From contig CAYYWZ010000007.1 of assembly GCA_964475415.1 (NCBI GenBank), positions 1-64,000 of the forward strand: 64,000 nt of DNA, written 5' to 3'. A program made the position numbers and the translations under genes. This DNA comes from CALCMJ01 sp964475415 (GTDB taxonomy: Bacteria; Bacteroidota; Bacteroidia; Chitinophagales; Saprospiraceae). Within the stretch, counting starts at the first letter, position 1. Each line of letters begins with the position of its first letter. Under the pieces are notes generated by a model, which did no database searches, was not told the origin of the DNA, and saw only the letters and a list, made by a program, of their open reading frames with translations. Positions 10,246 through 20,121 of the stretch are shown in pieces.

Positions 10246-13200
10246 ATGATAAAAAAAGTACCTATATATTTTTACATCATCATTTTTTTGTTTTCATTGA
10301 TAGCTTGTCAAGATCAGGTAATTCCAGAAGAAATGGTATTCCAAAAACTATCAAGTAGTGAGACCGGAATTTCATTTGCAAACAATCTAGAAGAGAATGA
10401 TTCCTTAAACTATTTTACCTATCCATACCTATATATGGGCGGTGGTGTATCAGCAGGGGATATTAATAATGATGGACTAGTAGATCTATTCTTTTCAGGA
10501 AATAAAGTGCCTAATAGATTATACCTTAATAAAGGTAATTTTCAGTTTGAAGATATATCCGAATCAGCAGGTGTTGTAGGAGATAATAGATGGTATACAG
10601 GCGTTACAATGGCTGATGTAAATAGTGATGGCTTTTTAGATATATACTGTTCTGTAGCAGGTAAATTTGGATCTAAAGAAAATCAGTTATTTATAAATAA
10701 CGGTAATAATACATTTTCTGAAAAAGCTGCTGAATATAATTTAGCAGATCCCGGCAATAGTGTTCAAGCTACATTTTTCGATTATGACCTAGATGGTGAC
10801 CTTGATGTATATGTAGCTAACTATCCACCTACATCTTTTAAGGCTCCTAATAGTTACTACCTATTCAAAACCATGAATGCTCAGGATAAAGAAACAGATC
10901 ATCTCTATCGTAATGACGGAGATAGTTTTACTAAGGTTACCGATGCTGCAGGTGTTCGATCATTTGGCCTCTCTCTAAGTGCAACGGTCAGTGATATAAA
11001 TAAAGACGGCTGGCCAGATCTATATGTGTCCAATGATTTTAGTACACCAGATTTATTCTATATCAATAATCAGGATGGAACCTTTTCAGAACAAATAAAG
11101 GTAACTACAGGGAATACTTCTTTTTATGGAATGGGTGTAGATATATCTGATATTAATAATGATGGCAATCTCGATATCTATCAGGTAGATATGTCAGCAG
11201 AAGATAATCGAAGATCTAAAGCTAATATGGCCGGTATGAATCCCGCTTTATTCTGGACAACTGTGAATTCAGGCTTTCACTTTCAGTATATGCAGAATAG
11301 TCTACAGTTAAATAATGGAATGTTAAGTGAAGACGGTTTACCACATTTTAGTAATATTTCCAGACTCTCTGGTGTTTCTTCCACAGATTGGAGTTGGGGA
11401 CCATTAATTGCAGACTTAGATAATGATGGATGGAAAGATATCTTTGTAGCTAACGGATCTCGAAGAGAAATTAACAACAAGGACTACTTCAATAAGTTAG
11501 AAAAGAAAACGCTTCCTGATAGTATTTTGCTAGAAGCGAGTCTAGCTATTCCCTCTGAGAAAATAGATAATTATGTCTATAGCAATAATAAAGATCTGAC
11601 TTTTGAGCGGGTAAATAAAAAATGGGGAATAGAATACAAAGGCTTTTCGAATGGAAGTGTTTATGCAGATTTAGATAATGATGGAGATCTAGAAATTATT
11701 ACTAACAATCTGGATGACAAGGCGTGTGTTTTCAAGAATACGAGTAGTGATTACAATAATTATATCTCCTTAAAGTTTAAAGGCTCAGCTAACAATCCTT
11801 TTGGCCTAGGTGTAAAAGTAGAGCTTCAAACAGATAGCCTATTTCAATTTCAAGAATTGACACTCTCACGCGGATTTCAATCTTCTGTTGCTCCTATCAT
11901 GCACTTCGGAATAGCTTCAGCAGATAATATAAAAAGCATACATGTTCAGTGGCCAGATGGAAAAACTCAAACCTTAAAAAACATACCAGCAAATCAGTCT
12001 CTAGCTATTTTATACGATGAAGCTAGAAAAGCAAATGAAAAAGAAATAAAGAGTGCAGAAAAACTATTTTCCTCTAATGTAGATACTGCCAAAGTGATAA
12101 AGCATGGCCATATAGAAAATTACTATGATGATTTTATAAAAGAAATCTTACTGCCTCATAAGACTTCGATGTTTGGGCCTGGTATTGCTGTCGGAGATCT
12201 GAATGGCGATAAGTTAGATGACTTTATGATAAGCGGTTCTGCTGGTAACGAAGCAGGTTTGTTTTTCCAAACTCCCAATGGTTTCGAGAAACAATATGTC
12301 GATGTAATAATCAAAGATAAAGGTCATGAGGATATGGGTATTCACTTTTTTGATGTAGAGGGTGATGGTGACGAAGATATTTATGTGGTAAGCGGAGGTA
12401 ATGAATTTGAATATAATTCTCCTGCACTACAAGACAGGTTATATGTAAATGATGGCCAAGGTAGTTTTTCAAAATCTATTACAGCACTTCCTCAGATGAT
12501 TACTAGTGGATCACGCGTCCATAGTTTTGACTATGATAAAGATGGTGACTTAGATTTATTTGTAGGTGGACGTCTAGTACCAGGTAGTTATCCCGTACCT
12601 GCAAATAGCTACCTCTTAGAAAATAAAAGTACCGATAACAATCCGAAATTTGTAAATGTTACAAAAGATGTTGCGCCAGCATTATCTAACATAGGTATGG
12701 TCACAGATGCTGTCTGGACAGATTATGATAATGATGGATGGCAAGACTTAATTATTGTTGGTGAATGGATGCCCATAACTATACTGAACAATAAAAAAGG
12801 AAAATTCAAAGATGTAACTTCAGACTATGATTTGGAAAATTCCAATGGTTGGTGGTTTGGAATTAGTCAGGGTGATTTCGATGAAGACGGTGACATGGAT
12901 TATATCGTCGGCAATCTTGGATTGAATTATAAATACCAAGCGAAAGATGAAGAGACCTTCGATATATATTTCAATGACTTCGATGAAAATAATTCTGGTG
13001 ATATCGTACTGAGTTACTTTAATGATGGTGAAAAGTTTCCAGTAAGAGGAAGAGAATGTTCCTCACAACAGATACCTACCATAAAATATAAGTTTAAAAA
13101 CTATGAATCATTTTCCACTGCAACAGTTGCTGATGTATATACTCAAGAATACTTAGATAAGTCATTACATTATCAGGTGGAATCATTTGCAAGTATTTAT

Positions 13201-13551
13201 TTAGAAAATAGAGATGGAGCGTTTATAAGCCACAAACTTCCCTTGATTGCTCAGCTTTCGAGTATTAACCAAATACTTATAGACGATTATAATAAGGATG
13301 GTAATCTAGATGCTATCATAGCTGGCAACTTATATAGTTCTGAAGTAGAAACACCCCGTAATGATGCCAGTGTAGGATTATTCCTTGAAGGAAATGGAAA
13401 AGGATCTTTTGAGCCATGGACACCTAGCAAATCAGGTTTCAGTGCTTCTGGGGACGTTAAGGATCTAGCAGAAATTGTAGTAGGTGGTAGCACCTATGTG
13501 ATTGCAGCCAAGAATAGTGATTATTTGCAATTCATTGAAGTAAATAAATAA
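10246..13551 (+). CDS. VCBS-repeat / ASPIC-UnbV lipoprotein of a SusCD locus
   Basis: 1101 residues. Lipoprotein signal with Cys21 (LFSLIACQ). The N-terminal part (about 55-480) and the C-terminal part (about 625-1095) carry repeated Asp/Asn-rich loops of the VCBS/FG-GAP type (DINNDGLVDLFF, DLDNDGDLEI, DFDEDGDMDYIVG), which usually form calcium-bound beta-propellers. Between them, about 505-592, is an ASPIC/UnbV domain (LSRGFQSS ... HFGIA ... VQWPDGKTQTL). This architecture is common next to SusCD pairs in Bacteroidota, where it is thought to act as a surface-exposed accessory or glycan-binding protein; its exact role is not established. Same direction as susCD, across the hairpin at 10186. 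Confidence 0.85.
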   Translation: MIKKVPIYFYIIIFLFSLIACQDQVIPEEMVFQKLSSSETGISFANNLEENDSLNYFTYPYLYMGGGVSAGDINNDGLVDLFFSGNKVPNRLYLNKGNFQFEDISESAGVVGDNRWYTGVTMADVNSDGFLDIYCSVAGKFGSKENQLFINNGNNTFSEKAAEYNLADPGNSVQATFFDYDLDGDLDVYVANYPPTSFKAPNSYYLFKTMNAQDKETDHLYRNDGDSFTKVTDAAGVRSFGLSLSATVSDINKDGWPDLYVSNDFSTPDLFYINNQDGTFSEQIKVTTGNTSFYGMGVDISDINNDGNLDIYQVDMSAEDNRRSKANMAGMNPALFWTTVNSGFHFQYMQNSLQLNNGMLSEDGLPHFSNISRLSGVSSTDWSWGPLIADLDNDGWKDIFVANGSRREINNKDYFNKLEKKTLPDSILLEASLAIPSEKIDNYVYSNNKDLTFERVNKKWGIEYKGFSNGSVYADLDNDGDLEIITNNLDDKACVFKNTSSDYNNYISLKFKGSANNPFGLGVKVELQTDSLFQFQELTLSRGFQSSVAPIMHFGIASADNIKSIHVQWPDGKTQTLKNIPANQSLAILYDEARKANEKEIKSAEKLFSSNVDTAKVIKHGHIENYYDDFIKEILLPHKTSMFGPGIAVGDLNGDKLDDFMISGSAGNEAGLFFQTPNGFEKQYVDVIIKDKGHEDMGIHFFDVEGDGDEDIYVVSGGNEFEYNSPALQDRLYVNDGQGSFSKSITALPQMITSGSRVHSFDYDKDGDLDLFVGGRLVPGSYPVPANSYLLENKSTDNNPKFVNVTKDVAPALSNIGMVTDAVWTDYDNDGWQDLIIVGEWMPITILNNKKGKFKDVTSDYDLENSNGWWFGISQGDFDEDGDMDYIVGNLGLNYKYQAKDEETFDIYFNDFDENNSGDIVLSYFNDGEKFPVRGRECSSQQIPTIKYKFKNYESFSTATVADVYTQEYLDKSLHYQVESFASIYLENRDGAFISHKLPLIAQLSSINQILIDDYNKDGNLDAIIAGNLYSSEVETPRNDASVGLFLEGNGKGSFEPWTPSKSGFSASGDVKDLAEIVVGGSTYVIAAKNSDYLQFIEVNK

Positions 13552-13607
13552 AGATTGTCAATATTAAGGATCGTATTCTTTCTTTATAAATTAGTCAATA
13601 GCTTTCT

Positions 13608-15065
13608 ATGAAAAAACTAAATTACATATTAGTCTTAATGCTATTGTTTGTGATATTAGTGACAGGAACAGAATCGTGTAGTGATATTGGAGGAAATAAA
13701 TCTGATAAACTATTGGCTAATACCTATTGCGGAACTTGCCACAAACTTCCTAATCCAGAATCCTTGACTAAAGATGTGTGGATGAATCATATCATGCCGA
13801 AGATGTCCGAATATTATAACTGGGATGAGGTCTCTCGGTTTAGATATGCAAATAAAAGTCCTTTTCAAGAAGGTGGGACCATACCAATGACAGATTCTAT
13901 ATGGGTCAAGTTAGAACAATACTTTATCAGTGGAGGGCTGGACGAGCCAAAGATAAGAGCAGAAAAAGATTTACCCATTCAAAATGATTTTGAAGTTACA
14001 CAGATCAATAATATTTGTTCAGGAAGAGGCATTACCGCTGTTACTATAAATGAGGATAATAATAATATCATCGCAGCATGTGATATTGAGTTGTTAACGA
14101 TTAGTCCAGAGGGACAGCTCTTAAAGTCTTACAATTCTGGAGGAGCGACTTCAGGAATATTTCCAATAGATACCTCATTAGTATATATCTTAGATGCAGG
14201 AATCTTAGATCCTCATAGTGAAGCTTTAGGAGCGCTTAAAGTTTGGAATCACTCTACGGATAAGCTGAAAACAATCCAAACAGGATTACAAAGACCAGTT
14301 CATATCAGTGGAAATGAAACTAATATTTTTATTTCTGAATATGGTGATAAAACGGGACGCCTTGGACAAGTACAACTACAACCTAAAAAGTACTTGAGTG
14401 CATCTAATTTGCCAGGTCCGTATAAGTCTTTTATATGTGATTATGATAAAGATGGTAATGATGAGATAATTGTAATGTTTGCTCAAGCCATGGAAGGCAT
14501 CTATGTTCGAGAAGTAGATGCTATAAATAAGCGTTTTGTTCCATTGCTTTCTTTTGTGCCTGAGTGGGGAATAAGCGATATAGATACTACGGATGTGAAT
14601 CATGACGGTTGGACAGATCTTGTGGTTGTCAATGGTGATAACGCTGATTTTTCCATTATGCCTAAAGCTTACCACGGAGTTCGTGTCTATTTGAATAATC
14701 AGAAAGGAGGCTATGAAGAATCCTACTCCTACCCAATGTATGGCGCTTCTCAAGTACGCACACTGGATGCCAACGGAGATGGGTTTGACGATCTTCTAGT
14801 GGGCGCCTTTTTTGCTATAGAAGAAAAAGATCGACTCTTGTTACTCTTACATAATGGTAATAGGGATGATGTATCTTACACACCGCATAGAATTTCAGAA
14901 GCTAATCGCGGCAGATGGATGGTCATCAATAAAGGCGATATCGATGGTGATGGAGATCTTGATGCTATTATTGGTTCTTTCGTAATATCACAAAAAAGAT
15001 CAAGTATCAACGAAAATGAAGAAGATAAAACCAATCTACTTCTGCTCTTGAATCGATCAAAGTAA
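13608..15065 (+). CDS. VCBS-repeat protein with a c-type heme motif
   Basis: 485 residues. Hydrophobic signal residues 5-20 and a possible lipobox Cys24 (GTESC). CGTCH at residues 41-45 is a covalent heme-attachment motif at the start of a short cytochrome-like segment; Met residues follow (HIMPKM) and could give the second ligand. The remaining 380 residues are VCBS/FG-GAP-like propeller repeats (DYDKDGNDEIIV, DVNHDGWTDLVVV, DIDGDGDLDAIIG). It follows the ASPIC/UnbV gene by 56 bp with the same orientation and is probably the last gene of the surface locus. If the heme is loaded, the protein may carry electrons at the surface or periplasmic face of the outer membrane, but that is inference. 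Confidence 0.75.
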   Translation: MKKLNYILVLMLLFVILVTGTESCSDIGGNKSDKLLANTYCGTCHKLPNPESLTKDVWMNHIMPKMSEYYNWDEVSRFRYANKSPFQEGGTIPMTDSIWVKLEQYFISGGLDEPKIRAEKDLPIQNDFEVTQINNICSGRGITAVTINEDNNNIIAACDIELLTISPEGQLLKSYNSGGATSGIFPIDTSLVYILDAGILDPHSEALGALKVWNHSTDKLKTIQTGLQRPVHISGNETNIFISEYGDKTGRLGQVQLQPKKYLSASNLPGPYKSFICDYDKDGNDEIIVMFAQAMEGIYVREVDAINKRFVPLLSFVPEWGISDIDTTDVNHDGWTDLVVVNGDNADFSIMPKAYHGVRVYLNNQKGGYEESYSYPMYGASQVRTLDANGDGFDDLLVGAFFAIEEKDRLLLLLHNGNRDDVSYTPHRISEANRGRWMVINKGDIDGDGDLDAIIGSFVISQKRSSINENEEDKTNLLLLLNRSK

Positions 15066-15068
15066 ATT

Positions 15069-15944
15069 TCAAATCTTAATTAAGCTACTAGAAAAATAAC
15101 TATCCTTTACTTCCTCTTTAGCAAAGACTAGAAAAAAACCTCCGCCCCCTGCTCCACATAACTTCATAACAACATCATCATCTTGCAATGTTTTTTCCCA
15201 TTGTTCTGCAATAGTATTGGGTATGAAATTCTTCATAGTTTTATACTGTAATTCACTTAAGGAATTAAGTAGAGGAAAAATATCAGCATTCCTATTACTG
15301 ATAAGAAGGTGGATGATCTCATTATTATATTGGCACAACTGATCTATACTGCTGGCAAAAGAAGCATCTTCTTTTTTCTGCTGCATAAATTGTTGTACTA
15401 GTGGCGCTGTACTTCTTTTGATCCCAGAATCTAGAAGATAGATATGTAAGCTTGACAGGTCTAGTTCTTCTTCTATGAGTTCTATTTGACCATTAGGATG
15501 AAATAACAGAGGAATATTTAGGTAGCTTGTCAAAGGATCTATGCCTGAACTCTTACCATGATAAAAACACTCTATAGAAGCTAATTTAAGCTTAAGTTCT
15601 TCTAGATCAGAAGCTTCTTTTACAACAAAACTATCATAGAAAGCTGCAGCTACCGCACCAGAACTACCCATGCCATAGCCTATAGGAATGTTTGAGTCAA
15701 ATTGTATTTTCCCCTCCGCTAAAATCTTATCGATTGCATCCTGATACAAGATCAAGTTGGTCTCACTATTTACATAATCAGACAATTGCCGTAAATGCTC
15801 CACATGCTCAGGAACAGAACTTTCTATATTCCATCTCCCAAAATGAGATGGTAGAGGTACAGAAAGTGCCGAAGAACCCAAAATGATGGTATATTCCCCA
15901 AAAAGGAGGGCTTTAGCATGATATTTCTTATCTATTTTGATCAA
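15069..15944 (-). CDS. mvk: GHMP kinase, probably mevalonate kinase
   Basis: 291 residues, usual length for the family. N-terminal GHMP fold motif KALLFGEYTII (residues 11-21), ATP-binding glycine-rich loop GYGMGSSGA (89-97), the FYHGKSSGIDPL segment with the Asp expected of mevalonate kinases, and the C-terminal glycine loop LCGAGGGGFF. These match the mevalonate kinases found in flavobacteria and saprospirals: ATP-dependent phosphorylation of mevalonate for isoprenoid synthesis. Other GHMP kinases (galactokinase, homoserine kinase) fit less well because of the HGKSSGLDP-like pattern. It converges on the surface locus, with only 3 bp between the two stop codons. Other mevalonate-pathway genes are not in the window. 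Confidence 0.75.
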   Translation of the reverse strand: MIKIDKKYHAKALLFGEYTIILGSSALSVPLPSHFGRWNIESSVPEHVEHLRQLSDYVNSETNLILYQDAIDKILAEGKIQFDSNIPIGYGMGSSGAVAAAFYDSFVVKEASDLEELKLKLASIECFYHGKSSGIDPLTSYLNIPLLFHPNGQIELIEEELDLSSLHIYLLDSGIKRSTAPLVQQFMQQKKEDASFASSIDQLCQYNNEIIHLLISNRNADIFPLLNSLSELQYKTMKNFIPNTIAEQWEKTLQDDDVVMKLCGAGGGGFFLVFAKEEVKDSYFSSSLIKI

Positions 15945-15991
15945 TAATCAGACTATCTATTGTTTTATCAAGAAAATATAAAATTTGTTCT

Positions 15992-15999
15992 TAGATTTG
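15992..15999 (+). promoter_or_regulatory. Candidate -7 box TAGATTTG
   Basis: Exact TAnnTTTG match 20 bp before the small membrane protein start at 16019. No TTG is found at the usual 19-21 bp upstream distance, so support is partial. Confidence 0.4.
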
Positions 16000-16018
16000 C
16001 CTCGAAAATAACGTTTCT

Positions 16019-16174
16019 ATGACTACTGAGACTACATCTACGGGAAAATTTTGGTTAGCATTTTTAGTATCACTTGTGCTGACAATAGCATTTTTGATAT
16101 TTTTACCAGAATGGTTTTGGGTAATGTTACCATTTCTATTCACTTCTTTCGTAGGAGCGATGGATTGGGTATAG
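16019..16174 (+). CDS. Small conserved-looking membrane protein, 51 residues
   Basis: ATG at 16019, stop at 16172-16174, beginning MTTETTSTGKFWLAFLVSLV. Residues 11-30 form one membrane helix and 33-48 a second, with an aromatic EWFWV turn between. A TAGATTTG box at 15992-15999 fits the Bacteroidota -7 element and would place transcription start about 13 nt before the ATG. The organisation (short polar N-terminus, FWLAFLVSLVLT helix, then FLPEWFWVMLPF) resembles small two-helix proteins I associate with this phylum, but no function is known. It lies between the divergent kinase and mfd. Confidence 0.6.
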   Translation: MTTETTSTGKFWLAFLVSLVLTIAFLIFLPEWFWVMLPFLFTSFVGAMDWV

Positions 16175-16222
16175 TATCTGAGATTATTAAATAAATTTTT
16201 AACTTTTTGATATCCCACTACC

Positions 16223-19200
16223 TTGAGCGATCTAGATAGATTGCTTGACATATATAGTGGATCTGCGAGTTGTAAAAAATTATCAGCATCCATTTCTAAG
16301 GAAACGCCTACAAAAATAAAACTAACAGGAATTGTAGGTGCTCTGGATTCCTTTGTCCTATCTGCAATAAATGACCAAACTGATGCTAGCCACATTTACA
16401 TAGCATCTGATAAGGAAGAAGCAGCTTATATATATAACACCCTAGAAAATATTATAAGCAAGACGGTCCCTATGTTCTTTCCTGACTCGTTCAGAAGGCC
16501 TACAAATTTCGAAGAACTCAATACCAACAATATTCTCTTAAGGACGGAAGCTGTTAATAAGCTTTCCTTAAAAGATGGGAAAAACACTATCATTGTAACT
16601 TACCCTGAAGCTATATTTGAGAAAGTAGTAGATCCTCATTGGCTGGATGAACAAAAGATACTTATCACCGTAGGCGAAACCTTAGATATTGACACCATAA
16701 TAGATGTCCTTGTGGAATACGGATTCGAGAGAGTGGATTTCGTTTATGAACCGGGACAATTTTCTATACGAGGTGGTATCATAGATATTTTCTCTTACGG
16801 TAACGAGTGGCCTTACAGAATAGAACTCTTTGATGACGAGGTAGAAACAGTTAGAACTTTTAATCCTAGTGACCAGCGCTCACTTAAGAATATCAAGAAA
16901 GTATCTATTGTACCCAATCTAGGAAGTGACTTCAAGCAGGAGCAGAAGGTATCGCTGCTTAGCATATTTATTCCGGGAACAGTTATCTGGGTTAAAGATC
17001 CTGATGTAATGCTGGAACGCTTACAATTATGCTATGATAAAGCGCTAGCATTTGCAGAAACCTTAAAATCTACAGACGAGGAAGCACTTAAGAAATTATT
17101 TAACGAACGCGCCTTCATCATTCCTGGTGAGGTAATCTCTGAGATAGAACGGTATCCTATAATTCTCCTGTCTAATAGTTCTCAGCTTGTCAAATGTGAT
17201 ACAGAAATAAATTTCTCTGCTAGTCCACAACCGAATTTCAACAAGAACTTTTCTCTACTTATAGAAGAACTCAACTTGAATACCTCTAAGGGAATTACCA
17301 ACTATATATTTACAGAAAACAAGAGACAGATAGAACGTTTCTATAATATCTTCGAAGACTTAAATGCTAATGTTACTTTTGTCCCAGTATTCAAGTCTAT
17401 TAATGCAGGATTTATAGATAAAGAAAATAAAGTAGCCTGTCTTACAGATCATCAGATCTTCGAACGATTCCATAGATATAAACTGAAAAAAGGATTTACA
17501 AAAGAACAGTCCATGAATCTCAAAATGATGAGAGAATTACAGGCTGGTGATTTTGTAACGCACATAGATTATGGAGTAGGTAGATATTCCGGCCTAGAAA
17601 AAATAGATATCAACGGCCATGTCCAAGAATCTGTCCGTCTTATATATCTGAACAATGATATCTTGTATGTTAGCATCAACTCTCTGCATAAGATCTCTAA
17701 GTTTGTAGGTAAAGATGGCACTCCACCCAAACTAAATAAAATAGGAGGTGATGCCTGGGCTAACCTAAAGCGAAAGACCAAGAAAAAAGTAAAGGATATT
17801 GCTAAAGAGTTAATCAAGCTCTATGCAAAAAGAAAGGCTTCTAAAGGACATGCCTTTCCTCCCGATGGTTATCTACAGAATGAGTTAGAAGCATCCTTTA
17901 TCTACGAGGACACGCCCGATCAGTATGAAGCTTCTAAGGCTGTAAAAGAGGATATGATGAAGGCCTACCCTATGGATCGACTGGTCTGTGGTGATGTGGG
18001 TTTTGGGAAAACAGAGGTAGCATTAAGAGCAGCTTTTAAGGCTGTAGTCGGTGGTAAGCAGGTTGCAGTACTCGTCCCTACAACGATACTTGCCCTACAA
18101 CATAATCAGACTTTTACTGCAAGACTTAAGGATTTTGGAGTTACTGTAGATTATGTCAATAGATTCAGATCTGCAAAAGAAAAAACACAAATCTTCGAGC
18201 GACTAGAAAAAGGAGAAATAGATATTCTGATAGGAACACATGCAATTCTCAATAAAAAAATAAGGTTCAAAGATCTGGGACTACTAGTTATAGACGAAGA
18301 ACAAAAGTTCGGTGTAGCAGCCAAGGAAAAGCTTAGAAATATGAAGGTCAATGTGGATACATTGACATTGACAGCAACACCTATTCCGAGAACCTTACAG
18401 TTCTCTCTGATGGCAGCAAGAGATCTATCCATTATAAGAACACCTCCTCCTAATCGTCAACCGATACACACGGAACGAAGAGTATTTAATGAGGAGATTA
18501 TCAAAGAATCTATCTACTACGAAGTCAATAGAGGTGGACAGGTTTTCTTTGTTCATAACAGAGTCAAAACCCTCGCAGATATCGGTGGGATGATCACCAG
18601 GATGTGTCCGGATATAGATGTTGCGATGGCACATGGGCAGATGGATCCAAAAAAACTCGAAGAGACACTGCTCAATTTTATAGAGAAAAAATACGACGTA
18701 CTTGTATGTACTAATATAATAGAGACTGGCCTAGACATAGCTAATGCCAATACAATGATCATTAATAATGCTCAGAATTTTGGGATGAGTGATTTGCATC
18801 AGTTGAGAGGAAGAGTGGGAAGGTCTAATAAAAAGGCTTACTGTTATCTCTTTGCTCCTCCCCTATCTACTTTGACATCTGTTGCAAGAAAAAGACTAAA
18901 GACCTTAGAGGAGTTTTCCGATCTTGGCAGTGGGTTTCATATAGCGATGAAAGATCTTGACATACGAGGAGCAGGTAATTTGTTAGGAGGTGAACAGAGT
19001 GGTTTTATTTCGGATATAGGATACGAGACCTATCAGAAAATTCTAGAGGAAGCCGTACACGAGCTCAAAGAAACGGAGTTCAAAGAATTGTTCAAGGAAG
19101 ACCTCAACAAAGAAAGAGACTACGTAAGAGATGTAGAAGTAGATACCGATGTAGAGATGCTTATTCCAGATAGGTACGTAACTAATATCCAAGAGCGACT

Positions 19201-19588
19201 TGCTTTATATACCGAACTAGATGCTATTCCTAATGAAGAAGGTGTCATAGCTTTTCAGCAGAAAATGATCGATAGATTTGGACCACTTCCTAAACCTGTA
19301 AATCAGTTATTCAATGGATTACGAGTAAGATGGATATGTAAAAAAATGGGCTTTGAGCGATTATCTCTCAAGAACAAAAAATTGAGATGTTTCTTTGTCA
19401 ATAATCCACAATCGAGTTACTACGAAAGCAAAGTTTTCCAAAAAATATTGCAGTATGTCTCCACAAAAGGACCTTCTATCGGAATATCTATGAAACAAAC
19501 TAAGAACTTTCTTATCTTAATAAAAGAAAATGTAAAAGATCTAAAAGCTGCTAGAGTACAGTTAGAAAAGATATTGTCAGATCTATGA
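16223..19588 (+). CDS. mfd: Transcription-repair coupling factor Mfd
   Basis: 1121 residues from a TTG start at 16223; no ATG exists near the expected N-terminus and the sequence from TTG on (SDLDRLLDIY) fits the family. Domains in order: UvrB-like N-terminal part, RNA-polymerase interaction domain (KLKKGFTKEQSMNLKMMRELQAGDFVTHIDYGVGRY region, about residue 415-440), superfamily 2 helicase with Walker A GDVGFGKTEVAL, DEEQ box (IDEEQKFGV), TATPIPRTLQ, the C-terminal helicase half ending in QLRGRVGRSNKKAYCYL, and the C-terminal TRCF domain. It removes RNA polymerase stalled at DNA damage and recruits UvrA. Its stop overlaps the next start by 4 bp (ATGA). Confidence 0.96.
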   Translation: MSDLDRLLDIYSGSASCKKLSASISKETPTKIKLTGIVGALDSFVLSAINDQTDASHIYIASDKEEAAYIYNTLENIISKTVPMFFPDSFRRPTNFEELNTNNILLRTEAVNKLSLKDGKNTIIVTYPEAIFEKVVDPHWLDEQKILITVGETLDIDTIIDVLVEYGFERVDFVYEPGQFSIRGGIIDIFSYGNEWPYRIELFDDEVETVRTFNPSDQRSLKNIKKVSIVPNLGSDFKQEQKVSLLSIFIPGTVIWVKDPDVMLERLQLCYDKALAFAETLKSTDEEALKKLFNERAFIIPGEVISEIERYPIILLSNSSQLVKCDTEINFSASPQPNFNKNFSLLIEELNLNTSKGITNYIFTENKRQIERFYNIFEDLNANVTFVPVFKSINAGFIDKENKVACLTDHQIFERFHRYKLKKGFTKEQSMNLKMMRELQAGDFVTHIDYGVGRYSGLEKIDINGHVQESVRLIYLNNDILYVSINSLHKISKFVGKDGTPPKLNKIGGDAWANLKRKTKKKVKDIAKELIKLYAKRKASKGHAFPPDGYLQNELEASFIYEDTPDQYEASKAVKEDMMKAYPMDRLVCGDVGFGKTEVALRAAFKAVVGGKQVAVLVPTTILALQHNQTFTARLKDFGVTVDYVNRFRSAKEKTQIFERLEKGEIDILIGTHAILNKKIRFKDLGLLVIDEEQKFGVAAKEKLRNMKVNVDTLTLTATPIPRTLQFSLMAARDLSIIRTPPPNRQPIHTERRVFNEEIIKESIYYEVNRGGQVFFVHNRVKTLADIGGMITRMCPDIDVAMAHGQMDPKKLEETLLNFIEKKYDVLVCTNIIETGLDIANANTMIINNAQNFGMSDLHQLRGRVGRSNKKAYCYLFAPPLSTLTSVARKRLKTLEEFSDLGSGFHIAMKDLDIRGAGNLLGGEQSGFISDIGYETYQKILEEAVHELKETEFKELFKEDLNKERDYVRDVEVDTDVEMLIPDRYVTNIQERLALYTELDAIPNEEGVIAFQQKMIDRFGPLPKPVNQLFNGLRVRWICKKMGFERLSLKNKKLRCFFVNNPQSSYYESKVFQKILQYVSTKGPSIGISMKQTKNFLILIKENVKDLKAARVQLEKILSDL

Positions 19589-20121
19589 TAGAAGACTCAT
19601 TTACCAACGACCAAGTTTTTCAAGAAGCCATTCCTAAGGTAGAGCATATTGTTTTCCAAGAATTAGAACGATCTTATCTCAAGGTCAATATGATTGTCGC
19701 TTCGATATTCTGTCTTATCTTTTTAGCAGCAGCTGGTATCGTCATCTATAGAATCCATGCGGATGATAAGCCACAGTTTGTAATATATATTATTGCTACC
19801 GTCTACTTAGTATTAGCTGGGCTCATATTGTTTCTAAGCTATAAGGGCTACTTCATGAAAGCCTATGCCCTTCGACAAAATGATATCATCTATAAGTCTG
19901 GTTATATATGGAGATCTAGAACTGTTATTCCATTTAACAGAGTACAACATTGCGAGATAAACAATGGACCTATAGATAGAATGTTCAATCTATCATCCCT
20001 TAAACTGTATACCGCTGGAGGAAGTTCTAGTGATCTTACAATCCCTGGATTGAACCCACAGTTAGCACAAGATCTCAAAGACTTTATAGTGAAAAAAACA
20101 GGACTGTATGAAGAGGAGTGA
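19585..20121 (+). CDS. Bacterial PH-domain membrane protein (YdbS-like)
   Basis: 178 residues. Two membrane helices (about 37-57 and 70-90) followed by a bacterial PH-2 domain starting YALRQNDIIYKSGYIWRSRTVIPFNRVQH, with the conserved SLKLYTAGGSS turn. This is the YdbS arrangement. Start ATG overlaps the mfd stop by 4 bp and its 3' end overlaps the next gene by 14 bp, so the pair with the YdbT-like protein is translationally coupled. Function of such pairs is poorly defined; resistance to certain bacteriocins or antibiotics has been reported for relatives in Bacillus. Confidence 0.8.
   Translation: MIEDSFTNDQVFQEAIPKVEHIVFQELERSYLKVNMIVASIFCLIFLAAAGIVIYRIHADDKPQFVIYIIATVYLVLAGLILFLSYKGYFMKAYALRQNDIIYKSGYIWRSRTVIPFNRVQHCEINNGPIDRMFNLSSLKLYTAGGSSSDLTIPGLNPQLAQDLKDFIVKKTGLYEEE

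Noticed and set aside
14376..14753. 125-residue minus-strand frame
   Set aside because: It lies entirely inside the VCBS cytochrome-motif gene on the other strand and does not look like a protein.
15991..16395. 134-residue minus-strand frame over the small membrane gene and the start of mfd
   Set aside because: Antisense to two better-supported genes, with no domain or signal.
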